A stretch of 64,000 bases of DNA from Bondarzewia mesenterica (lineage: Eukaryota > Basidiomycota > Agaricomycetes > Russulales > Bondarzewiaceae), in assembly GCA_004802705.1 (NCBI GenBank), contig SGPL01000024.1, positions 1 through 64,000 of the forward strand, in the 5' to 3' direction. Made by a program: the position numbers and the translations under genes. Of this stretch, positions 51,022 through 63,639 are shown piece after piece. Positions within the stretch are counted from its first letter, which is position 1. Each line of letters begins with the position of its first letter. Under the pieces are notes generated by a model. The model worked only from the letters and a program-made list of their open reading frames with translations. It was not told where the DNA came from and made no database searches.

Positions 51022-54000
51022 ATGCATGCCCTTCGCCAAGAAATTCTGCCACCAAGCGGTGTAGAATTTGCCGCAAGTCTGAAGTTAACTCCTGCAACGA
51101 TCACCGACGGGGTTTTTTCGTCTCCTTCGACACCCACAGCCTCAGGGAATGTCATTTCTCGCGCTTCATACAACATTGTCGTGGCACGCTCAAATGTCCT
51201 GCGCATTTTCGAGGTCAGAGAGGTGCCGGCACCAATTTCAGCTCAGCTGGATGACGAAAGGGAACGTCGGTCTACTGTCAGAAGAGGAACAGAGGCTGTG
51301 GAGGGAGAGGTTATGATGGACCAACAGGGAGAAGGATTCGTCAACATGGGCTCCCTAAAGGTGATTTGTATACTCTATGTTGTTCTACAGTGGTCACAAA
51401 ATATCAGCCATTTGTCTCCTCTCAACTGTAAACTTCGGAGTGCTCTGAGAACCGACGCTAATATTTCCGCCCTTGTCTTCAGCCTACCGGGCCTAGTGGT
51501 ACCGCGTATCCACCGACTGTCATTCGATTCTACTTTATTCGGGAACATCGTCTCCATGGCACAGTAACTGGCTTGGAAGGCATACGAATTGTGTCTTCCT
51601 TAGAAGACAAACTCGATCGCCTGCTGGTATCTTTCAAAGATGCGAAGGTATGCCTTCAGATTGGCTACAATTAACAATGCAACATCCAATGACTTTTCCA
51701 CAGATTGCTCTACTAGAGTGGTCTGATACCATCCACGGTCTCGTTACTGTATCTATTCATACGTACGAGAGAGCTCCTCAACTGGTAAGTCGATTTCACG
51801 CTCTATGCACACGCATCTGACCTCTTCGCGGATGTTCTAGCTGTCGCTCGACTCGTCCTTGTTCAGGGCTGAGCTTCGAACGGATCCTCTGTCACGTTGT
51901 GCAGCTCTTTCACTTCCTAAAGATGCTCTTGCCATCCTTCCTTTTTATCAAACGCAGGCTGAGTTAGACGTCATGGAACAGGACAAGAGTCGTGCAAGGT
52001 ACGTCTGCGTTTACTATGAGGATCCATCCTTCTGATCTTGTTGGTAGGGATGTGCCTTATTCTCCGAGCTTCGTTTTAGATCTTGCAACGGACGTCGATG
52101 AGCGCATCAGGAACGTCGTCGATTTCGTCTTTCTCCCTGGATTCAACAGTCCTACGATCGCCGTTCTCTTTCAGCCGCAGCAGACATGGACAGGGTAAGA
52201 TTCATCATTGGATCAGCATAGGTGCTTGTTGACTGATTGATAGTACTTGATCAGCCGTCTAAAAGAGTTCAAGGACACAATGAACCTTTTCATTTTCACA
52301 CTGGACTTGGTCACCCGGACCAATCCTGTCATCACAGCGGTTGAAGGCCTTCCTTACGACTGCGTCTCGCTCCTTCCATGCTCTCCAGCTCTTGGAGGCG
52401 TGGTCGTGCTCACAGTCAACTCCCTCATTCATGTCGATCAGGCATCCCGTCGTGTCGTCCTCCCCGTTAACGGCTGGCCGCCACGCGTCAGTGACATGCC
52501 CATGCCCGCGCTCTCTCCGGAGGAACAATTGCGGGATTTGCAGTTGGAAGGCTCTCGTCTCGCGTTTGTGGATGAGAGAACTCTATTCGTTATTCTTAGA
52601 GATGGCACTATCTACCCGGTGGAGTTCTTCGTCGATGGTAAGGTCGTATCAAAACTAGTTATGGCACCTGCGCTGGCGCAGACAACGATTCCCACTATCG
52701 TTAAGGTGACGGGAGAGCACCTGTTCGTTGGAAGTACAGTCGGCCCCTCTGCATTGCTGAAAACCACGAATGTCGAAGAAGTGGTCTTGGGAGACACTGA
52801 AGGGAACGACGCAAGTTCATCACCCACAGCCGTTGTCGACATGGGGAATGCCATGGATGTAGACGACGACGACGGTAAGCGTTGTCCTTGTTTACGACGT
52901 CATCAGATCGTTCATGGCCCCCCTTTAGACATCTATGGCTCTTCGCAGATCAACCCTCAGCCCATTGTCAATGGGACGTCCAGTGACGCAGTTTCGATAG
53001 CGAAGAAGCGAAACGTCATACACTTATCGTTGTGCGACTCTTTGCCTGGCTACGGACCAATATCCGACATGACTTTCTCGTTGGCGCGCAACGGGGTAAG
53101 ATTCAAGTGCATTCGTCCTGTGACTCGCTAAGCATTCAATTCGTAGGATCGCCCGATGCCAGAGCTTGTAGCGGCAACAGGCGCAGGCTACCTGGGCGGC
53201 TTCACATTATTCCAGGTACTTTTGTGTTTCTTTCTGTAGACATACAGAATCGCTTAACCTCATTTTTCACAGCGTGACCTCCCTATCCGGACAAAACGCA
53301 AGCTACATGCTATCGGCGGCGCAAGAGGGGTGTGGTCATTGCCTGTCCGTCAAGCTGTCAAGGTCAACGGGGTTTCGTATGAACGACCGACGAACCCTTT
53401 CCACTCTGACAATGACTCAGTGATCATTAGCACAGACGCCAACCCATCTCCAGGGCTCTCTCGGGTGCGTGATCAGTGTACGAAATTAGCGTATCATGGC
53501 TGATATCTGAATAGATTGCTACGCGTTCGGCGAAAAACGACATCACCATTACCACACGCATCCCAGGTACCACAATCGGAGCAGCACCTTTCTTTCACGG
53601 AACTGCTATTCTCCATGTTTTGACGAATGCTATCCGCGTGCTCGAACCAGGTCTTGTTTTGATAACTTTTATGGTCATGAAATACTGATATTTCCGCACG
53701 TAGATGGCTCAGAGAGACAGATCATCAAAGACATGGATGGAAACAATTACCGCCCAAAGATCAAATCCTGCAGTATATGCGATCCATTTGTTCTTATTCT
53801 CCGTGAAGACGACTCCATTGGGCTGTTCATCGTCGCAGAAGGGGGTAGCAAGATTCGACGAAAGGATATGTCACCTATGGGCGAAAAGGTATTCTTCTTC
53901 TTCTTCTTCTTCTTCTTCCGTACGCCTATAGTTGATTACTTGCAGACATCCCGCTATATTGCTGGCAGTTTTTTCACAGATATTACTGGACTATTCCAAC

Positions 54001-56612
54001 CGCATGCCAATAACAACAATCCTGGTGGCGACAATGCCAATCAAACAACAACCTCCACGCTACACAGTGCAATGAATGCAGGGCAGAAAAGTCAATGGCT
54101 CATTCTATGCCGACCGCAAGGCGTGATGGAGGTCTGTCAATGTGATAAATCCCATCCAAGTATCTGATTGAATTTCTCACAGATCTGGTCGTTGCCGAAA
54201 TTGAGCCTCGTCTTCTCGACCACGGCTGTGGCGTCACTGCAAGGCTTACTTGTCGACTCTTACGACCCACCTGCACTATCACTTCCCCAAGACCCTCCCC
54301 GCAAACCCCAAGAACTGGACATTGACCAAATTCTGATTGCTCCTCTTGGAGAATCTTCTCCCCGACCACATCTCTTCGTAGGTTATACAGCTCCATTCCC
54401 AGATTTGAAGGTTCACATCCATATATTGAGTAGGTTTTCCTTCGCTCCGGCCAATTGGCGATCTATGAGACAGTCCCCTCCGAACCTAGGTTTGACTCGC
54501 CGCCTCCGTCACGAACGCAACTGTTGGCCGTCAAGTTTGTCAAAGTCCTCTCTCGAGCGTTCGACATCCAACATTTTGAAGAGCCAGAAAAATCTGTTCT
54601 GGCAGAACAGAAACGGATCTCGCGTTCCCTTATCCCATTTGTCACCTCACCCTCTCCAGAGGTAAATTTCTCCGGCGTATTTTTCACTGGTGATCGGCCG
54701 TGTTGGGTTCTCTGTACGGACAAGGGCGGTATCAGGCTTCATCCCTCTGGTCACGCTGTTGTGCATTCCTTTACATCCTGTTCCCTCTGGGAGTCGAAGG
54801 GTGACTTTCTGCTGTACTCAGAAGAGGTGATGCTTCACAGCCATTATCTGTACAATCTGGTTCCTGACAATGGCATGGGCTGCAGGGTCCAAGTCTGCTG
54901 GAGTGGATGCCAAACCTCCAGCTTGACATGGATTTGCCATGTCGACATGTACCACGTGGAAGACCGTACACCAATATCTTGTTCGATCCTTCAACGTGTT
55001 TGATCATTGCAGCATCATCCTTGCAGGCTCGCTTCACGTCATTCGATGAAGAGGGTAACCAGATTTGGGAACCAGATGGTATGCTTTGTACGTTGTCATC
55101 GGTTGAAGTTAAACCGACACATCATCGTTAGCTGCTAATGTTTCATATCCAATGAGTGACTGTTCCACCCTGGAGTTACTAACCCCAGATGGATGGATCA
55201 CAATGGATGGGTATGCTACATGCTTCCTCATGTTTTCCCCAGCTCATTAGTCTTGCACACAGATACGAATTCGCTCCAAACGAGTTCGTGAATGCCGTTG
55301 ATTGCGTGACTCTTGAGACGCAAAGCACGGATACAGGACACAAGAATTACATTGCTGTTGGAACAACCGTCAATCGTGGCGAGGATCTCGCAGTCAAGGG
55401 AGCAGTGCGTATCACGTAGGTATTTGTTGCTGCGCTTGCTGATAGTACCTTTCCTAAGACATACATATTCGAAATCGTTGAGGTTGTGCCAGATCCGGCT
55501 TCGGGTCTGAAGCGCTCCTTCAAGCTACGGCTTCGATGTCGGGATGACGCGAAGGGGCCTGTCACAGCGTTATGCGGCATCGACGGGTATTTAGTCTCAT
55601 CTATGGGTCAAAAAGTGCGTGTTGTCTGCATGCGTGTTGATTTCATTGCTAACTCTTCGTAGGTTTTCGTTCGAGCGTTCGATTTGGATGAGCGCCTTGT
55701 TGGAGTGGCGTTCTTAGATGTTGGAGTCTATGTGACTTCCCTTCGATCACTCAAAAACTTGATCATAATCTCAGATGCCGTGAAGAGCATGTGGTTCGTT
55801 GCATTCCAGGTGCGCACTTTGTCTATGAATGCGTATGCTGAACTGATGGGATAATCAGGAGGACCCCTACAAACTTGCCATTCTGGCCAAGGATCCGCAC
55901 CAGCTCTGCGTCACTTCGGCTGATTTCTTCTTTGCCGACCAGCAACTGTCTATCGTCGGGTGTGATGAGGAAGGAGTGGTCCGAATGTACGAGTATGACC
56001 CGCATGGTAAATAGAAGACTCCTTCCTCTACTGTGACGCCATCTTACGTTGTATTAGATCCCGAGTCCAAGAACGGGCAGCATCTGCTGCGCAGGACTGA
56101 GTTTCATGGCCAAGTCGAGTACCGAACGTCTTTGACTGTTGCTCGCCGAACGAAGGGGGAGGACATGGCCACGCCCCAGGCTAAGCTCATTTGTGGTAGG
56201 GTCATAGTTCGGGTCGATCGTGTCGCATCAATCTTACATTTCTGTTTCAGGATCTCCTGACGGCTCACTGACTGCCTTAATTCCCGTCGACGAGGAAACA
56301 TTCAAGAGGTTGTATCTTTTGCAAGGCCAACTTACAAGAAACGTTCAACACACGGCCGGTCTTAATCCAAAGGCATTCCGGTTTGCAAAATTTCCTCTTG
56401 CAGGCTTGGTCGTCATCCACTGATCATCCACCAATAGTATGGTCAGGAATGACTATGTCTCCAAGCCTCTGTCGAAAGGCATACTTGATGGAAACCTTTT
56501 AGGATCCTTCGAGGAATTACCAATTACTAGGCAGAACGAGATTACTCGGCAGATTGGGACAGAACGTAATTCTGTGCTACGGGACTGGAGCTCTATGGGT
56601 GGGGCCTGGTGA
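51022..56612 (+). CDS. CFT1: CFT1 / CPSF160, cleavage and polyadenylation factor subunit
   Basis: Largest subunit of the CPF/CPSF complex, a triple beta-propeller scaffold for recognising the poly(A) signal and organising 3'-end cleavage. The start at 51022 (MHALRQEILPPSGVEFAASL) is the typical N-terminus; the frame extends 3 codons upstream without another ATG. About 20 short introns; about 1,400 residues. Landmarks: YNIVVARSNVLRIFEVREV, then RFYFIREHRLHGTVTGLEGI (51,520-51,590), LLVSFKDAKIALLEWSD, NSPTIAVLFQPQQTWTG, LGGVVVLTVNSLIHVDQASR, HRYEFAPNEFV near 55,260 and the C-terminal NEITRQIGTERNSVLRDW (56,537-56,590), ending SMGGAW-TGA. An intron at 53889-53945 contains (TTC)9 and is a multiple of three without a stop. 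No break seen. The downstream neighbour GPN2 follows after 307 nt. Confidence 0.95.
53892..53918. repeat. (TTC)9 microsatellite inside a CFT1 intron
   Basis: Nine TTC units starting 3 nt after the donor of intron 53889-53945. Expansion or contraction would change intron length in steps of three. Confidence 0.9.
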
Positions 56613-56919
56613 TGATAGGCTGTTATACAGATCATTCATATCCACAGTGACGCGATGCCCCAATTGCACTCCTTGTACTTGCACGTCCAAAATATTAAAG
56701 AACATTTGTTTGAGACTGATGATGTACCGGCCCGGGTCCCGGGAACCTCTGAAGGCATAAGCCGGGGGCCTACCAAGGGCCTACAAGGGCTACATCTACA
56801 TTCGGGTTTGCGAGCAGTCGCTGCTGTATTCAACGTTCAACGCCATTCCAAATCCGAATTGTCGATCTTTTCGTTTCTTCTCCGCTTCCCTCTTGATTCA
56901 TATATAATCTCGTTTCTGC
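56613..56919. promoter_or_regulatory. CFT1 3' region and GPN2 promoter
   Basis: 307 nt between tandem genes. Contains GGCCCGGGTCCCGGG (two overlapping CCCGGG sites) near 56,729-56,742 and repeated GGGCCTACAAGGGCCTACAAGGG-like units near 56,766-56,790. No TATA box I would defend. Confidence 0.5.
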
Positions 56920-58146
56920 ATGCCATTTGGGGAAGTTGTAGTCGGACCTCCCGGGAGTGGAAAGTCGACTTATTGTTATGGCAAACACCAACTATTTTCT
57001 GCCTTGAACCGCCCCATCTCAATCGTTAACTTGGACCCTGCTAATGATAATATCCCGTATCCCTGTGCAGTCGACCTTTCTTCCCTGATCACTCTCCAAG
57101 ATGTCATGGATGAACACGGTCTTGGGCCAAATGGAGGGATTCTCTACTGCATGGAGTATCTGGAGGCAAATTACGACTGGCTAGAGGAGCAGCTAAATCA
57201 GCTCGGAAAGGATGCATACGTGCTATTTGACCTACCAGGACAGGTTGAACTGAGCACGAATCATCACAGTCTAAAGAGGATTGTGCAGAAGTTGACCAAG
57301 AGCGGTTTTCGGGTGCGTGACCATTTGCTCTTCCTGTAGAGGGGTAACAATGAACTGCTCTAGCTAGCTGCCGTGCATCTCTGCGATGCACATTATGTGA
57401 CAGATGCATCAAAATACGTGTCCGTTTTGCTACTCTCCCTTCGGACGATGCTTCACCTAGAGCTGCCACATATCAACGTACTATCAAAAGTCGATCTCAT
57501 CACGCAGTTCGGCGATCTTGGTTCGACTGATTTAACTTTCCAAATCCTGAATCTCAATTTTTCCTTCGATAGACTTCAACTTGGACTTTTACACAGAAGT
57601 GCAGGATCTATCATATCTTGAGAATGCTCTCACATCCACCTCGCCTCGTTATGCGTCGCTCAATATGGCGATATGTGGTCTCATAGAGGATTTCGGACTG
57701 GTGTCATTTGAGACCTTGGCCGTGGAGGTACGGAAGGCTTCCACCTTACTGGTAAGGGAGGAACCTCTCTTATAATCCCTGTTTGGTCGCGATAGGACAA
57801 GCATTCAATGCTACATCTCACCCGAGCGATCGATCGCGCAACTGGCTACGTCTTTGTTCCTCCGCCAACTTCATCGGCACCAAAAGGGACGACTAACGAT
57901 CCAGACGCACCGAGTTCGGAACGTCCGAATACATATGCTCTGTTTTCGAGTGCTGCTGGACAAATGCTGGGCGAACGAAGCAACATACGAGATGTACAAG
58001 AACGGTGGATTGAGGCTAGGGAAGAGTGGGATGCCTACGAGAAGGTGCAGTGGAGGAAGGAAGGGGAGTTAGTCCGAAGGGAGGCAGAGTCTGCCGCAAG
58101 AAGGGGTAAGATTAGGGAACGGAAAGGTGTCAGCGAGCAGATATGA
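56920..58146 (+). CDS. GPN2: GPN-loop GTPase 2
   Basis: GTPase of the GPN family, needed for assembly and nuclear import of RNA polymerases II and III. Four exons (introns about 57,316-57,363, 57,523-57,572 and 57,728-57,795), about 360 residues, all junctions in frame. P-loop GPPGSGKST (residues 9-17); IVNLDPANDNIPYPCAVDL; the signature GPN at residues 69-71 in GPNGGILYCMEYLE; YVLFDLPGQVEL (G3); INVLSKVDLI (G4, SKxD). The C-terminal region ends in a charged helix (RKEGELVRREAESAARRGKI). Start at 56920 puts MPFGEVVVG right before the P-loop, as in the family. Complete and ordinary. Confidence 0.95.
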
Positions 58147-58268
58147 AGCTGTTTCTGATAGGCTTTAGTTACTCGCTTCTTCATGATTGCACGTCTTCAA
58201 AAGTTATGTAGTGAAAATGGATGTTTCTCTGAGCTCTTCTAAGACTTCAGTGAGCCGTCCGCGATGTG

Positions 58269-58287
58269 ACGCGTCGATAATCACGTG
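58269..58287. promoter_or_regulatory. ACGCGT and CACGTG pair upstream of SEC31
   Basis: ACGCGT (58269-58274, MluI-box type) and CACGTG (58282-58287) lie 8 nt apart, about 85-100 nt before the SEC31 start. The E-box sits in the same 10-mer TAATCACGTG as in the eIF4E/RecQ promoter. Confidence 0.45.
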
Positions 58288-58369
58288 CTATGTTAAGGGC
58301 AGGTCTCGCGGGCGCGACACGTCGACAAGCACATCGTTCTACAGCAATTACATCTTGCACATTGCCGCC

Positions 58370-61300
58370 ATGAAACTTAAGGAGATTCACAGAACTTCAA
58401 CCTTTGCTTGGTCTCCGCTTCCTTCCATTCCGTTGCTGGCAACGGGAACCGTCGCAGGAGCGCTCGACGAGTCGTTCAGCAATGAGAGCCAGCTCGAAAT
58501 ATGGGCCCCCGACTTCTTGAACCGGCAGGAGTATGACCTTGGTGGGGAAGGTCAGCCAGGCCCAAAGGGCGTTGTAACGGATAGCGCAAGGTATACATAA
58601 TGCTCTACTGTGTTTCTAGGAGAGTCCGCTCAATCTTGTGTGGACAGGTTCAATCGTATCGCGTGGGGTTATGCGGATGGAAGCCGCCCGCAGGGTATCA
58701 TAGTCGCAGGAATGGAGAACGGAGAGTTGGGAATATGGGATCCAGAGAAGATCGTGGCACATGTTCCGTAAATGCGCGTTGCCGTCTCCCTGAGTGATTG
58801 TTGACCAGGATTTCTTAGTTCCTCCGAATCGCTCATCCTGAAGAATAGCACGCATACTGGACCGATACGCGGTCTTGATTTCAACCCCATACAAACAAGC
58901 TTGTTCTCGTCTGGTGGTACCAATGGAGAGGCACGTTCATTCGCCTTTCTCTCTCATGGAGACGTGCTGACCATCAACCTAATCACAGATCTATATCTGG
59001 GACCTCAGAGATCCAAGCAAACCTTACTCTCCCGGAACACGTAGCTCAAAACTCGACGAAATTACCGCACTTTCATGGAACAATCAAGTGCCTCATGTTC
59101 TGGCAACGTCGAGTAGCACTGGCTATACAGTAGTGTGGGATCTGAGGGGAAAACGCGAGGTTGTTGCCCTTGCGTATGGTGGAGGAGCGGGCACGCTTGC
59201 TGGCGGGGGATTGCAGGGTAGCGGAATGAGCTTTGGCGGTCGTCGCGGCATGAGCGATGTTGCCTGGCATCCCGACAATGTAAGTGATAGCAAGCTATAT
59301 TTGCGCTCCATTGCGGGTAATCATGTCCTATTTACAGGCTACGAAACTTGTGACGTCGTCAGAGGATGATACATCTCCTGTCATTATGGTCTGGGACCTA
59401 CGCAATGCTCGTGCGCCGGAAAAAGTCAGCTTCTGTCCTTCATTATCCTTCGGTGAAGATATCTGATGCTCCAATTTTAAGATCCTCACTGGCCATGAGA
59501 GAGGTATCTTGTCGCTGTCTTGGTGCAAGCAGGACGCAGATCTCCTTCTTTCTAGCGGTAAAGATAATCGTGCGTTGTGCTGGAATCCTGAAACATCCGA
59601 GATCATCGGGGAGGTGTGTATTCCTCAAATGCGTCTAAAAATCAGTTTGTAATATTCGCCCCAGCTCCCTTCTGCAGAGAACTGGGCATTCCAAGTTCAA
59701 TGGTGTCCTCGCAACCCTGATCTTCTGGCTACGGCTTGCTTTGACGGAACCATTGGGATACATTCCATCCAATCTACCAACACTTCCACTTCCGGAGAAC
59801 TCCCCGCTGTGACGCCCAAACCTGACGGTGCCGACGTTTTTTGATGTTCCTGGCTTTTCGCGCACGACCCAAGCCACCCTCTCTCTGAAGCAACCGCCAA
59901 AATGGTTGCGTCGCCCTGTTTCGAGTTCATTTGGCTATGGCGGTCAATTGGTCTCCGTTTCGAACCTGCCATCTGCTCAGGGACGGCATCAGAGCGGTGT
60001 CGTGCACTTACGCAAGATCGTCACCGAGGAAAGCGTTATTGATCGTGCAAACAAATTGCGCGTTGCTATCGATGCACAAAATCTCTCTGCCCTCGCTGCG
60101 GAGCGTAGCTCTGAGGCAGCGACCAAGGCCGAGGAAAGTGCAGAGAGCTGGAAGGCCTTGCTCAGCCTGTTTCAGACGAATTCTAGAGACGAGCTAGTTA
60201 CTTTACTGGGCTTCTCCAAGTCCGAAATTGCAGCACGCGTTGCAGATGCTGTTGAGAACTTGAAGGCGGCGGCTACAGCGGACAATACTACTGTGATTAC
60301 GCCAGCCGAGGACAACAACATGGAGACCAAGCCTCATGAACCAGTGGTTTCGTTCGCCGAGCCGGAACACAGCCCATCTGAGCTCGGTGAAGATCCATTG
60401 GAATCTGCTGGAAGCGCATTGGAGGCCACGCCCTCTGAATTGAGTGCCAGTGCTGCCTCAGACACCACTAATGCCACCCCGCTTGCCGATGGCGAGTCCA
60501 CGACTACCGCTCCCAGTCTGTTCGGCGACGAGCATGCTCCAGGAACGCCTCAGACGGATGCCGCTGCCGATTTCTTCAGCACTATGGGCATCTCGCAGAC
60601 TACCGCTGATGAGGTGCAAGTGGTTCCGCACACCAATTATGGCTTGGATTCTTCTGTAGCTGCGACCATTGGTTCTGGACCCTCCTCTGTTGCCTCCGAC
60701 ACGTTGAAGGGCAATACTTTCACTATCTACACTGCGGATGAGTCTGACACCGATTGCCTTATCACGAAGGCTCTCGTCGTGGGCGACTTTGAATCCGCAG
60801 TGTCGTTGTGCTTGGTCACTGATCGGTATGCTGATGCCATTCTGCTCGCGGCAAGCGGTGGCCCAGAACTGTTGGCTCGCACTCAGAAGGAGTACTTCTT
60901 GCGTCAAACGACGACCCTCCCCTATTTGCGCCTTTTCCAATCCATCGTTACTAACGATCTCTCGGATATTGTGCAGAACGTCGACCTCCAGGAGTGGCAA
61001 GAGTGCTTCGTCGTGCTTTGCACTTTTGCAAGCGCAGAAGAGTTTCCCAGTCTCGTCGAGCAACTCGGTGCTAGGCTCGAGTTCCAGGGCAGCATCAAAA
61101 AGTCGACGGATCCAGATAGTCCTGATAAGGCACGCACCTTCAGGAAGAATGCGACGTTAACATATTTGGCGGCCGGACGTCTGGAGAGGCTCGTCAACAT
61201 CTGGATGGAGGAATTGGTCGAAGAAGAGAAGAGAATACTCGAGAACGAGACTCAAGCTGGCGTGTCACGCTATACCGCCCATGCTCACGCTCTGCAAACT

Positions 61301-63177
61301 TTCATTGAGAAGGTCACCGTCTTTCGTGCAGCGATACATTACGTCGACGAGGATGTCGATGCCAAGTCTCAATCCAATGATCCTAATATCAAAGTATACA
61401 GGCTGGCAGCGCTTTATGATCGTTACTTCGAGTATGCAGACTTCCTCGCCACTCAAGGGCTGATCAAGGATGCCGTCACATTCCTCAAACTCACGCCAGC
61501 GCAGTATGAAGGCCAGTCTGGTTCAAGGGTTGATTTTGCCGTTGGAAGGGAGCGTATCCTCGTTGCTGGGGGTGCAAAGGCACCTGCTGTCACAACATCT
61601 GCTGCGCCAACTGTGCCGTTGGCCCCCGAACTGCAGCCAACTTCTTCTCTGCCCACATCTGGCCCAGGCTATGGTTATCCTCGATACGGTGCTTCTGTAC
61701 AACAACAACAACCCGCGCTTGCTGGAGGGCCTGTCACTACCTCCTATCCATCATATGCACCTGTGCCGTTGAGCACAACACCTTCGGCCTATGCCCCATT
61801 GAACAGTGCTCCAACTACCCAGGCATACGCACCTTCTATTGCCGCTGGTGGTTATGGGTACGTCCAACAACAACCCGCAGTTGTTCCGTCCATGGTGCCC
61901 CCTCCTCCTCATGCCACTGGTAGTGTTCCGGCTCCGGCACCTCCTCCTAAACGCCGAGAAAACGGTGGTTGGAACGATGCTCCAGCCATTGCGGACCGCC
62001 GAACTCCAAGCTTAATGAATCTCAACAAGCCTTCCGCTATCACATCTCCTTTCCCCAATGCCCCGTCCCCCACTATTCTTCCAAGCCCAGCATACATCGG
62101 TCGTGGACAATCGCCAACGATCATCCCCCCTCCTCGGCCGGGTAGCGTTCAGTCACGGGCTCCGCCTCCTCAAGGTCACCGGATGCAGCCTCCCCAGCAG
62201 GCCGCTCAGGGACCATACCCTCCACAGGCTAGACCTCCATCCGGACCCCCCGGCCCTCCGCAGCGTGTTATGTCTCCAGGGCAACAAATACCGCCTCACC
62301 AACCACCTCAACCACAGTATGCGGCTCCGCCTCACCGTGGCCACGTCGTGCCGCCTCCTGGAGCAGGGCATGCACTCGGTGGTGCTCTTCCCCCAGGTCC
62401 ATACGCACGTGCTACACCTCCTCCAGGAGCTGGAGGCATGGCTCCACCACCTCAGCAAGGTTTCAGCCGTGCAGGACCTCTTCCATCCGGGCCAGGCCAG
62501 TTCAACGGGCCTCCTGGATTTGCACCACCACCGCCTCATAGTGCACCTCAAGCAATTCCGCCAGCAGGTCCCGGCCCTCCGCCGCCGCCGCTCCCACAAA
62601 GTATGACAAGGGGGCCTCAACCGTTAGGTGCTGCTAGTAACCCCACGCCGGCTGCTCCTAGGGCTCCTGTCGGGCCAAAATACCGTGAGTGAGGTCTTGC
62701 ACAACTTTGGCGGTTGACTGATTTGTTTCGCACAGCTCCAGGGGATCGTAGCCACATACCCGATTCCCTGAGGCCATCGTTCAATGTCGTATTGGAGCAC
62801 ATGACCCGATTGAGGCAGACGACACCGGTATGTCATTTCTGAACGTCATCTCGTCGATGAGTCCACTAATACTGCGTACCTTACAGCCCCAGCAAAAACG
62901 CCTGGTGGATGACCTAGAGCGAAGGATTAATCCCCTGTTTGACGCCATGAATTGCGAAACGCTCTCGCAGCCCGTTGTCGACCGGCTAGTCGTTCTCGCC
63001 AAAGGTAAGATCAGACTATCCTGCCGATTCGAGACGACATCTTGATGTGTTGCCGTAGCCATGGAAAACCACGATCGAGAGACGGCACTCGCAATTCATG
63101 TCGATATGCTCACGTCGGTTGGCGACGATATTGCGTTGTGGATGTCTGGTGTCAAGCAACTCATCATGCGGCTGTAA
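58370..63177 (+). CDS. SEC31: SEC31, COPII outer coat protein (one-base frame break)
   Basis: With Sec13 forms the outer cage of COPII vesicles at ER exit sites; essential in yeasts. N-terminal WD40 propeller from [20 protein letters not shown] (58370) through [41 protein letters not shown] and [18 protein letters not shown]. Then the alpha-solenoid ([20 protein letters not shown] to about 61,560), a long Pro/Gly/Gln-rich linker (61,600-62,690) and the C-terminal domain ending [20 protein letters not shown] at 63177. About 1,290 residues. At 59837-59842 a run of six T breaks the frame between the propeller (...PKPDGADVF then TGA) and [20 protein letters not shown]. Five T would keep one frame; no AG allows an intron without losing that segment. 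The intron at 58931-58988 begins with GC (GAG/gcacgt). Otherwise intact. Confidence 0.92.
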
Positions 63178-63639
63178 GTATGGGATGGGAGGATGCAGAT
63201 GATGTGTTATGGAGCTCAGATTAGGATTGATGTTTTATCTTCGACGGACAATGTTTCTATACCTCTGTGTCCGGGTTCCCTCCTCGTCCGTTGCGAAGCT
63301 GTAAGTCCAATTTGAATCGGCGGCCCCATCTCGCCAGGCGTACGAGTGCCTTTCAGCGAGCCGAAAGTTGAGTGAGTCAAAATGCGGGGACGTCAGACTC
63401 TGCTTGGGTCCTAGGGTCGGCGCGTGCTAGGTAGATATTGGTCTGAAGTTGCTCTTTAGGTCGGGGATCCATCGGGCTTGCCCTAGACGGCAACTTGGAC
63501 ACGGCACATTGGTGAAGCAAACATCGCAAAGCATGGACCTACATCTCGACGACCATGAGGCTTCGACGAGTGGCCCTTTCTCTCACTATCTTGTTATCTT
63601 TCGATAGCATCAACGTTGTCCTGACTCCTCTGACACTGC
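63178..63639. other. SEC31 3' flank
   Basis: About 460 nt. Probably the SEC31 3' untranslated region and the promoter of whatever starts at 63,640. A short frame at 63555-63660 starts MRLRRVALSLTILLSFDSIN, signal-peptide-like, but closes after 35 codons; it could be exon 1 of the next gene. Confidence 0.45.

Noticed and set aside
62153..62620. Arg/Trp-rich 155-codon minus-strand frame
   Set aside because: Antisense to the Pro/Gln-rich linker of SEC31.
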